A DNA stretch of 36,519 nucleotides from Symsagittifera roscoffensis (taxonomy: Eukaryota; Xenacoelomorpha; Acoela; Convolutidae), in the NCBI RefSeq assembly GCF_963678635.1, contig NW_026971575.1, positions 1-36,519 on the forward strand, read 5' to 3'. The notes under the pieces were generated by a model. It saw only the letters and a program-made list of their open reading frames with translations, ran no database searches and was not told where the DNA came from. The stretch's first letter is position 1; every line of letters begins with the position of its first letter. Positions 28,602 to 36,519 of the stretch are shown one piece after another. Both the position numbers and the translations under genes were made by a program.

Positions 28602-28870
28602 TTTTCTCTTTTTCCCTACGTGAATAATTTTACAAGTCAAATTTTGTTAGCATTATTCGATCATTATGAAAATTGGGCTCTTGACCTCGTAAAACCACTC
28701 ATTATACCATAAAGTTCATGTTTGAGTGAGGTGGGGGGGGGGGGAGGAAAAAGAGCCAAAAATTGACATACGGACTAATTAGGCCAAGGCAAATATATTT
28801 GGTCTTCATGATTAACCTTGTAAAATTGCTGGTTACACCTTAAAATTGACTGTAGATCCCCCACTGGAGT
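28602..28870. mobile_element. MITE family C fragments, two adjoining pieces
   Basis: The first piece (28602-28757) begins TTTTCTCTTTTTCCC and ends with GTGAGGTGG, a G run and GAAAAAGAGCC, as in the intact copy at 17173, with an internal deletion. The second piece (about 28760-28870) carries the internal CATATTTGGTCTTCATGATTAACC-like block again. The BEL/Pao element integrated within or at the edge of this repeat. Confidence 0.55.
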
Positions 28871-29460
28871 TTCATGGAAAATAGTCGATTTTAATATATT
28901 ATATTGGCAAAAAAACTCAACCCATATAATCGGTTTTCATGACTCATCCAACCAAGAAAATGGATTTTTATGCGATTATAATCGATCATTTTAAATATTT
29001 AAAAATCCATTATAATCGACTCTTCTGATCAAAAATCAAAAAATTTATTATAATTAATTTTCTAGGTCACAAAAATCCATGAAAATTGAATTCTTTCTGC
29101 AGAAAATTGCTTACAGTTAATTGAACTCTTGAAACATGTGTATGTGAAATTTGCGCAGTTACAGTGAAAGGACACCAAATTGTTAATATACTTCAACCCC
29201 TGAAACGCACCTTTATGCATGGCCCAGGTCTTTACCTACCATATCCCCCGTAGAACCATCCCCGCCGTAGAAGCATTTTCCCCGTAGCACCATTCAAAAT
29301 AGTTTCCTAAAGCATGACATAAACATCGAAAATACATAAGTAGCGCGTGATGACTATTTGTTTATTTATTCGAAAAACTTTTACCACTGATTAAATGAAA
29401 TAAAAATTGCAGAAACAGCGCGAATTGAAAATTCAATTGTTTGCTCAAAATGCATATATT
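28871..29460. other. intronic, no gene seen
   Basis: AT-rich, with several ATTATAATCGA-like motifs (28960-29060) and a short repeat of CCCCGTAGAACCAT variants at 29245-29300. Confidence 0.4.
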
Positions 29461-29651
29461 GGCTCCCTTTTTTCACAACCAGCGAACTTTCTTTAGTAAT
29501 TTCTGTGTTCTCATTGTCCGATTGTTGCAAAAATTGGCACTATTACAAATTAAGCTATGACAAACATATTTTTTCTCCCTATCTAATCTTGTAAAACCTC
29601 AGGTTATGCCAAAAAAATACGCTTATGTGAGTTAGCGAAAGAAAAAGAGCC
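29461..29651. mobile_element. MITE family C copy
   Basis: Begins GGCTCCCTTTTTT and ends GAAAAAGAGCC, with ATTGTCCGATTGTTGCAAAA and GACAAACATATT blocks shared with the other copies. The flanking octamers (CATATATT / CATTTAAC) agree only in part, so the target duplication is uncertain. Confidence 0.6.
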
Positions 29652-31833
29652 CATTTAACATATATGAACAAATGGTTTCTCAGATATTGTTTCAGATCTG
29701 AGTTTTTATTGGTTCTTTTCCAGTCTACCACCTCGTAAAAAACATAAGAAAAACTCTGTTGTCAAACTTTGTTCACCTGTTCACGCTGACTCGTTTTGTT
29801 GCAGTTTATAACATAAAAAACCATTTTAGGTAGTTTTCATAAATTGAATTTTAGAAAAAAATCAAAAGAAAGGAGAGTTTATAAAGAATCATTTTGTTTT
29901 TCAAGCTAAAATCAGATCTGGGATAGGAAAGATATTCATGGTTGATTGGATGGGAGATGAAAAGGAAACAAACGTTTTTGCTAAAATGTTCTATCTAATT
30001 TTAAAAAGAAAGTAAGTTGAAATTAGTTATGATGCATCTTATGCAATACTTGATTGACGGTTTATCTAGACAAAACTAAGGAATTTTGGCGCAGTAACGA
30101 AAAATTAAGCTTACTGAAAGAGATTATAATGGATTATTTTTTCCGTAATTATTCGATTATATAAAAAAAAAACAGTTTATATCATGGTTTAAGTTTCCCA
30201 TATCTAATGCATTATGATGGTTGATGATTACGAAAGCATGAAGATCATACGCATTCAGTGCAAAAAATTTACAAGTTAAATAAATTGTGGAAAATTTTTT
30301 TTGTCCACATTATGGTTTGTTTACACTAATTTTGCCTCGATGATCAAAACTTCCGCTCATTTCTTGTAACTCGTTTATAACCTCTAATCCACACTACCAT
30401 TTTCATATTTGAAAAATTGTTTGTTGCATTGTCATAAGACAAGGAAACTTGGCATGGAGAAAAAATTAACTTGAGTGAATAATTATGTCCAGATCTTTTC
30501 TACATTACCCACATTTGAATTTCAATTTGATAAAACTTTTTATAAATTGTCATAATGGAATGAAGTTTTCCTTTGCGAAAAGCTTCAGCCTAACTACTGT
30601 GAATTCGCGTATTCTTCAATTCTTCTATCGCAGCCATAATAAAAAAACTAAGAAAATAGAAAACCCGTTGAAAAAAACAAAAGCTCCGAGGAGAAATATT
30701 TCATTCAATTTCGAAATTTTTTAAAAATTTTTTCACAATGTAAATGAAAAATGGCATGGTGAGAAAACTGATAAATGTGAATTGATTTGTTTGTCAAACC
30801 TGAATTTGTAGCGACACAGCTATCCATATTAACACGTAAAACGACTATAAAAAACGGAAAATTGAAAAATTTGTGGGCAAAACGAACCTTGAGAGGTTTT
30901 GTTTATAGGGCAATTTTTTATGACTATTGGTTATTTTATAAAGTTGATGCCAGAAGAAGAAATGAAAGATTAATAAAAACACCTTGATAACTATACAAAA
31001 AGGTAAAAAAAAAGTTGATTAAAAGATATTGCAGTCAGATATGGTACCTAAGCGTAATAAAATAGTTATCATCTATGAAAAAAGTGATGGATACTGATAA
31101 TTTTATCATATTCTTAATTAAAAGTCTATTCTCCAGTCCCCCTGCCTTTTTGATTTTTTTTTAGTTTCAAATTCGAAAAGGCGGTTTGAAATAATTTCTG
31201 ACATTTTTGATTCTGCGCTTTTCAATTTTTCAGTTTTTGTAATTGGTTTAAGCGTGGTTTTGGCTAAAAGCGTGATGCAAAATTGCAAGACATGAAGCAA
31301 AAAATGTAAACAGTTGTGAACTTGATCATCATGCCAGTTTCTTTGCATTATCACAACTAATTTTTGTTGAAAATTAAGACAGTGTTTTAATTTTACAAAA
31401 AGGGCACTTTGTTGTAATATTACAAATGGTATAGGAAACAGGAAAAAAGTTGATTTGAAAATTATTCAAAAATGAGAAAAAATTTGTTTAAGAAAATAAA
31501 ACGTTTCAACATTGATAAATTGATAAGCGATAATTAAAGTTTCGAAACCGGTAAAAAAAACGGACACTATTTCAGGTTTTTGAATTCTCGTTTTGAAAAG
31601 GAGTCGTTGCTTCATAAGTTATGAAAGTCACTTACAATTTTTATTACAACCCCGGAGTTTTTTTTTACACTTTTTTGTATTGATGCATAGACTTATATAT
31701 AGTGAAGTGTTCTTTTTTCTCCATTTACCAGTTCGTCGATTCGAGCATTGGCGACTTATTTGAACATATTAAGTTATTACTCCTGGTCGAAATTTTGGTA
31801 GGTCCTTCGGGTCATTTAAAAAAACATTGCGGG
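29652..31833. other. intronic AT-rich sequence, no gene seen
   Basis: ORFs of 60-80 codons at 30485-30724, 30787-30987 and 31118-31354 are rich in Lys, Phe and Ile and look like chance readings. A partial family C end (GGTTCTTTTCCAGTC) may lie near 29713. Confidence 0.4.
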
Positions 31834-32012
31834 GCCAAACTGTGCTCTGGTTAACCGCACAGTTTTATGTTTGGATATTCCTAGATTCCAGAGACAAATC
31901 TTTAAGCATGTTAAAACTTTGTCGGAGCAACAAAAAAGGAAAGAACAAAAGAAGAACACAGAGCGCCTTCTTGTTCCGGAATCTGCTTACAAATCACAAA
32001 ATGCACAGTTTG
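31834..32012. mobile_element. inverted-repeat element, family D
   Basis: The left end is GCCAAACTGTGC and the right end is GCACAGTTTG, that is, about 11-bp terminal inverted repeats. The interior has AAAGGAAAGAACAAAAGAA and CCGGAATCTGCTTACAAAT, found inverted in the copy at 36298-36487. The two overlapping plus-strand ORFs here are not genes. Confidence 0.62.
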
Positions 32013-32438
32013 ACCACGACTTGAACGGTCATTTCCTAATAAATTTTTTTCAAATGTCTACTGAAAAAATCATAGTTTAAACCAATATTATTAGAAATAG
32101 TGAGGTGAGTCAAACTTTTTGATTGATTATTGAGTTTTGCCCGAGGAGGTTCAGTAGAAGATCACATACTTTTTCTGGTTTTTATAGAACCTTGTAGCAT
32201 TGATTATGTTTGTTAGATAGAGATTCAGACGAACAGAGGTTGAAAAATAGAGATTTATGAAAGCCAAAAAAGGACATAGAAAAAAAGAACATAGATAATG
32301 TGCCCGGATTTTTTATGTTCAATTATGTAGCAAATTGTGTAGCGTAAAAAATCTAACTCTTGCTTGAACAGAAACATCAACTTTTTAACTGATTTTTTTT
32401 TAAATCAGAAGCGAGTAGCACCGCTCCAATTGTTTTTT
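32013..32438. other. intronic, no gene seen
   Basis: AT-rich; nothing recognisable. Confidence 0.4.
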
Positions 32439-32588
32439 GGCTCTTTTTCCTTTCCCCCACCTGCAATTTTTTACTAGTAAAGTTACCATTCACATTGTCC
32501 GATCAAAATTGACAAGCGGAATAATTAAACTGTACCAAACATATTTGGTCTTCATAAATAACCTAGTAAAACCACTCGCTTCAGAGCC
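32439..32588. mobile_element. MITE family C copy, right end shortened
   Basis: Starts GGCTCTTTTTCCTTTCCCCC and contains CATATTTGGTCTTCATAAAT and the AAAACCACTCG block, then ends at GAGCC. The C-rich right arm of the intact copies is missing. Confidence 0.65.
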
Positions 32589-33361
32589 TTTTTTGTTTCA
32601 GTTGTTTGTATCTAACTTATTGGATTAATTGGTAATTTTATAATAATAATAATAATTGTAGTTCCTGCGAATCGCAGAGGATCTATCAGTAGGCCTTAAC
32701 AGTCCATTTGTATTATCTCGCCACATTCCATCTCCCCACAGTGCTGAGCGAAGCTGTTTTTTTGCGACTCAAGGCCGTTTTTTTTGCGTCTAGAACTTTT
32801 ACGTGGTACCACTTTTGCAGCCAAATTTGGTCAGGTTGTGGTAGACCTGAAGCTGGAGGTCAAGTGAGAGCTTGTTCTCACGCACTATCATAACCATGGC
32901 ATGGGATCGAATACACAATCTGACGATTTCAAGTGCCTCCAATTTTGCGAGTTTTCTTTTGAATTTTGAAGAAGCTGAAAACTAACCTAGTTTCGTTTTC
33001 AATTTGCGTGCACTCTTAGTCATGCAACCCCGTTTTTTGCCCATTCTGGCGAAAAGAAGTTTTTCTAAATCTCAGGCCTGTTGCTGAAGAGCATTAGAAA
33101 TTAGATCTAGAAGCATTGATTTGAGCGTAGAAAATGAACAGTTGTACAAATATGTGTACACAACGTGATTATAACATACAGTAGTCCTTCCAGTCTGGTA
33201 TCAAAAAGTATACAGCCACCTTCATAGTGAAACTTGTTGATTTTTTGAGAGGTTTTAATTGGAGAAACATACAACATGATAAAAAGTTCAAAAAACATGA
33301 TTTGAAATTATTCCTTTGAGAGGTTAAACATTTATATAGATTTACCCTGTCTGGTCCTTAG
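32589..33361. other. intronic, no gene seen
   Basis: Includes a short TAA repeat (32640-32655). It ends with the acceptor of exon 3 (GGTCCTTAG, 33353-33361). Confidence 0.4.
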
Positions 33362-33591
33362 GTAGTTCCAGTAGTTCGTCCACAGAAGGCGAAGAGGACG
33401 AGTACCCAGTAGGAGGTGAGCCATGGGTGCACAGAGAAATTCCCCCCTATCAGCCATGGTGGACAAACAACAATAATAACAACAACAACATTGACAACAA
33501 AAACAACAAAGACAATGTAAACAACCACTACTCGTCACACCTGCCTGTACAGAATTTGTATGTGGGCAGACAAGGCCAACAGTTTCATCAG
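33362..33591 (+). CDS. exon 3 of the five-exon host gene
   Basis: Acceptor CCTTAG at 33361, donor CATCAG|GTTATT (weak) at 33591/33592. The exon is 230 bp. Exon 2 leaves one base, and with that phase the exon is open throughout. It reads: a serine run continuing exon 2, STEGEEDEYPVGGEPW, then IPPYQPWW, then an asparagine-rich stretch (TNNNNNNNNIDNKNNKDNVN), then HYSSHLPVQNLYVGRQG. The acidic-serine run is thus encoded across a 14.5-kb intron. The antisense reading of the same bases gives a cysteine-rich ORF (33332-33538), which I treat as a shadow. Confidence 0.65.
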
Positions 33592-34206
33592 GTTATTATT
33601 TTCTGAATTCGGTCTTTTTTCTTTTTCCGCCCAAATTTTGTAAGTTGTGAAGTCAAATTTTTAAAGCGAAGAACAAAACACTAGTCGTAATAAAAGTATA
33701 GTTAAGGAAATTTAGTACAATCAGTTTGCTAATTTTGTATTTTGACGATTGCCAACAAAGCCGAAATAGTGTGCCTATTTAGGTAACTGTGAGAATGGTC
33801 AAATTTTTTTTTCTTGAAACTACATCCTGTTTTTCTAGCCCGGACTAGATTCAACAGATAATTGTAGCCGAGTGTAATGCGAAGATTTTACAAGAACAAT
33901 CTATAGTTTCGGGCAGATCGTTTGATTTATGGGTTTGCTAAAAAATTTTTAATTTCGAACTGATATATAAATCTGATTGGCTATTTTCAGACATTATCCA
34001 ATTCGCGTTATAGTGAACAAACTAACTATTTTGAACATATTATTTCTCCAAACTTTCCATTGTATTATCAGACATTTCGCCATATTAACACAAAAACAAC
34101 CATAAAATTAGACAGTTTGAAAGATCTGAGGGGAGTAAAAAAAAGCTCAAAGTCTTGAAGCTACGAAACGGTGCGAGCCCCCTGTCTATCTAGTATTATA
34201 CAGTCG
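33592..34206. other. intron 3, left part, no feature
   Basis: AT-rich; no repeat recognised. Confidence 0.4.
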
Positions 34207-34417
34207 GGATCTTTTCCAGTCCCCCCCTTCTAAAACACAGAGTTATAAATTGTTTTACGTGTTATATGGCTGAATGCGCCATGTTACGAAGTAAAGTATG
34301 AAGAACAAATCTGTTCACAGTTGTCGATTTGTTCACCACGTCAAATTTCATTGCATTATGACAACGTTAATTAAGCTTTTCAAAATTGAATTTGAAAGGG
34401 GGGACTGGAAAAGAGCC
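34207..34417. mobile_element. MITE family C copy with near-perfect target duplication
   Basis: 211 bp. The left end is GGATCTTTTCCAGTCCCCCC and the right end reverse-complements to GGCTCTTTTCCAGTCCCCCC. The flanks TACAGTCG (34199-34206) and TACAGTTG (34418-34425) match at seven of eight positions, the difference being a CG-to-TG change. Confidence 0.8.
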
Positions 34418-34447
34418 TACAGTTGTAAAATGTTTGTTGATAGGGTC

Positions 34448-34980
34448 CAAGGGCGGATCTAGGATTTTCTCGAGAGGATGGCGGGTTTTCAAAAATTCTA
34501 GATCAAACTTTTTTTTAGGCCGACCTAATGGAGTTTCACCAGCAGACAGTATTTTTACAGGTCAATAAAGCCGTTTATGGTCAGCAAAAATACATTTAAT
34601 AAAAAGTACCAAAAGGGGGACCCTTTGGGTCGACAGGGGGTCGAAGCCCTGATGGGGAGGGGTCATCCGGCTTTTTCTTAGGTCGACCAAATAGAGTTTC
34701 AGAGCACTCCCAAATTACTATGAAAACCGTGTTTTGACCAAATTTTTTGCGCTGCAGACAAGTTTTTGCAGGTTTTCTGTAGGCCTTTTTCAGAAAATTG
34801 GACCAAATTTTTGCAAAAATTGCTTCCTCCCAAAAATTGTGCATGTTGGCGTCGTGGCGCCTATAGAAAGTATTTAGGGTTGGTCAGCAGGAAATGGATG
34901 TTTTTTTTTCACATAATACCAAAAGGAGAGCCTGAGGTTTTTCATGGGGTCGATTTCCTAAGGGTGGGCTAAGTCCGCTA
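34448..34980. mobile_element. hAT-like MITE, family B, rearranged copy
   Basis: The left tip is CAAGGGCGGATCTAGGATTT. Internal blocks ACCCTTTGGGTCGACAGGGG and TAGGTCGACCAAA then repeat in an order that suggests two partial copies fused (34448-34670 and 34671-34980). The right end resembles a damaged tip (TAAGTCCGCT). It lies in intron 3 of the plus-strand gene. Confidence 0.6.
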
Positions 34981-35199
34981 CTCCATTTTCCGCATTATGT
35001 CTCCCCCCTAGTAATTTATAGACCCCTAAAATACAAAACTCTGTGTTGGATTGGGGGTCTATATGTCTATTTTGAACCCGGCTGGGGTAGAAGAAACCCA
35101 TCAATTCCGAGAAAAAATCTTGAAACACAATTTCAGAAATGCAGCTTTTATCTTCAGATTTGATCGTTTTTGAACTTGACTTTGTTCTGTTGTATCCAG

Positions 35200-35278
35200 G
35201 GTCACATGGAAGTGCCAACGGACAAAAACAAAAAGGATCTGTTGAGACAGGAATCATGTACAGGCAGTGTACTATCAG
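35200..35278 (+). CDS. exon 4 of the five-exon host gene
   Basis: Acceptor TGTTGTATCCAG at 35199, donor CTATCAG|GTATGC at 35278/35279. The exon is 79 bp. In the phase 0 left by exon 3 it reads GHMEVPTDKNKKDLLRQESC and on to GSVLS, with one base over. No domain is recognised. The upstream AT-rich sequence includes a short inverted pair ATAGACCCC / GGGGTCTAT (35022-35063) in intron 3. Confidence 0.62.
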
Positions 35279-35502
35279 GTATGCTTTTTCCAAGGCATCT
35301 ATTATACTTCAAAAAATGTAAGATAGTTTAAAAAAGCGAGAAAAAAGTTGAAAGTACTAATATCAAGTATAAAAGCGCTTAGAAAAATATAAAAAGTGAA
35401 AAAATTTTAAAAAATGAGCTTTTTTTATACGGTCATTAAATTATATGAAAATGCAATGAATTTTTTTGTATGCGACATTTTTTTCTTTGCGCGATGGCTT
35501 AG

Positions 35503-35651
35503 TTAAGGAACGAGAGTTATTCAAACTGCTTCACACTTTAAAAAAAACGTTTAAGCATAACAATGACCCCAATGCAACTATGGCAATAGAAGAAACTCTA
35601 AAATTAATCACAGCCACAAGCGCGCAAAACGTTTTGCAAGCCTGGCATTAG
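35503..35651 (+). CDS. terminal exon 5 of the five-exon host gene
   Basis: Acceptor GATGGCTTAG at 35502. The one base left by exon 4 joins TT to restore a codon, and the frame runs 49 codons to TAG (35649-35651). The product is helical (ERELFKLLHTLKKTFKHNND then ATMAIEETLKLITATSAQNV). This is the most ordered part of the 255-residue protein. The alternation of Leu/Lys over two helices could be a dimerisation or small DNA- or protein-binding unit, but I cannot name a family. No AATAAA signal is evident soon after the stop, so an alternative continuation beyond this exon is possible. Confidence 0.58.
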
Positions 35652-36297
35652 CGGGTATGACTTTAGAGAAAAGTTAGAGCCAGTTATCGACGCAAAGACG
35701 CGATGCGCGCGTAGCGCACTCACAGATGATCATAAGCCGAAGCTTTTAGATTGTAGCTCTTTAAATTTTTTGTGAGTGGTCAATGGTCCTAAATTTTTTG
35801 AGTTGTTTCTTTTTTGTTGTTCGGCCCATTTCAATCAAGGTTTGAGCAGTTATTGTACGATTGAGTTCAAAGTCTTGCTTCAAGATTCAACACTTTGAGT
35901 GGTTTTTCAGGAAAGTAATTTAGGTACCTGGATTATAGTTCTAGCACAAACTGCCCAAAATTCAGCTCTTGCTTAAATTAGGCCCGAAACTTAGACGGTT
36001 TTACGGTTTTTATAACAAGATTTTCAGAGTTTTAGCAAATTGTGTTAAATAGTTATCCCCAAAAAAACGACATCCTGCTTTGGCTTAATATAATTAATTT
36101 GCTTTTCAACAAATCTATCGATGACTTCTTATGACCTATTGAAAAAAGTCTATCTTATCATTTTAAGCTGAAAAAATTATTCGGCTAGAACTTTTTGCTT
36201 GAATTTTTTTGGTTCAAAAAAATTGGTCAATCGGCAATTAAATCGGGAGTTTTTCGGCGATTAAAAATGCAAATGAAAGAATCTGAGAAATAATTAC
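35652..36297. other. downstream region, with a diverged foldback repeat relative
   Basis: No ORF. About 35835-35925 shares the motif order GTACGATTGAGTTCAAAGTC then TTGCTTCAA and GAGTGGTTTTT with the foldback repeat at 1225-1330. A GC-rich palindrome-like block (GCGATGCGCGCGTAGCGC) lies at about 35699-35716. Confidence 0.45.
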
Positions 36298-36487
36298 GAG
36301 TCCAAACTGTGCATTTTAGAAATTGTAAGCGGATTCCGCAACCAGGACGCTCCTCTTAATATTCTTTTGTTCTTTCATTTCCTTTGATTGTTCAGACAAA
36401 ATATTAATATGTTTTAAAGAGTTGTTCATGGAATCCAGGAGCATACAGACTTAAAATTGCGATCCTATCCAGTGCACAGTTTGGGCT
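36298..36487. mobile_element. inverted-repeat element, family D, inverted copy
   Basis: The left end is GAGTCCAAACTGTGC and the right end is GCACAGTTTGGGCTC, a terminal inverted repeat of about 15 bp with one mismatch. The interior is the reverse complement of the 31834 copy (TTTTGTTCTTTCATTTCCTT, AAGCGGATTCCGCAACC). No target duplication is clear. About 190 bp, non-coding. Confidence 0.68.
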
Positions 36488-36519
36488 CGCTATGAGCATG
36501 TTTAAGAAAAAAGTGTTTG

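Noticed and set aside
30485-30987. Two plus-strand ORFs of 66 and 79 codons
   Set aside because: Lys/Phe/Ile-rich translations expected by chance in AT-rich intron sequence.
33332-33538. Cysteine-rich minus-strand ORF
   Set aside because: It is the antisense shadow of the asparagine-codon run in exon 3; the plus-strand exon has fitting splice sites and phase.
35503-35651. Exon 5 as a helix-loop-helix-like segment of a PERIOD-type clock protein
   Set aside because: The leucine/lysine pattern is faintly similar, but there is no PAS domain and the frame stops; similarity is too weak to name.

Overview
The window is AT-rich, intron-bearing DNA from an animal, most likely an invertebrate. Three things point that way: split genes with GT/AG junctions, a BEL/Pao LTR retrotransposon (a metazoan-restricted superfamily), and many short hAT-like inverted-repeat elements with 8-bp target duplications. 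I cannot name the species. There is no bacterial gene organisation, no CRISPR array and no rRNA. Most of the sequence is decayed repeats with a thin scatter of host exons.

Left part, 1-9.0 kb. Three open stretches on the minus strand (about 1787-1457, 1130-819, 500-207) look like exons of an unidentified host gene. A foldback repeat sits between them at 1225-1400. At 2833-5522 (minus) is the wreck of a non-LTR retrotransposon with a reverse transcriptase and a CCHC plus restriction-like endonuclease tail, followed by a 127-bp tandem repeat. At 8684-8991 (minus) is a well-marked first coding exon of an alpha-1,4-galactosyltransferase-like (A4GALT/Gb3 synthase-type) enzyme; its following exon was not found.

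Middle part, 6.4-17.4 kb. This is gene-poor. It holds several families of non-autonomous inverted-repeat elements. Two copies have perfect 8-bp target duplications: 11696-12078 flanked by ATTGCTAT, and 17173-17396 flanked by GCGATGAT. There is also a G-rich minisatellite (12555-12850) and A-rich segments duplicated in tandem (13.7-16.3 kb).

Right part, 18.2-35.7 kb. A five-exon plus-strand gene can be assembled (18238-18431, 18715-18830, 33362-33591, 35200-35278, 35503-35651). Every junction is GT/AG and all four phases agree, giving an uninterrupted 255-residue protein with acidic/serine-rich and asparagine-rich middle segments. Its 14.5-kb second intron carries a complete, antisense BEL/Pao retrotransposon (19028-28596). 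That element has 442-bp LTRs differing at about 11 positions by eye, a perfect 5-bp target duplication (AAAGT), a lysine-tRNA-like primer site, a polypurine tract, an extra ORF before gag, and gag and pol broken by three in-frame stops and about five one-base frameshifts. Its LTR contains a tRNA-like module with pol III A-box and B-box matches.

The points most worth following are the gene built around the retrotransposon, the tRNA-like module inside the LTR, the extra ORF and minisatellites in the element leader, the inverted-repeat families, and the orphan glycosyltransferase exon. Everything here was read by eye; no database search was possible.
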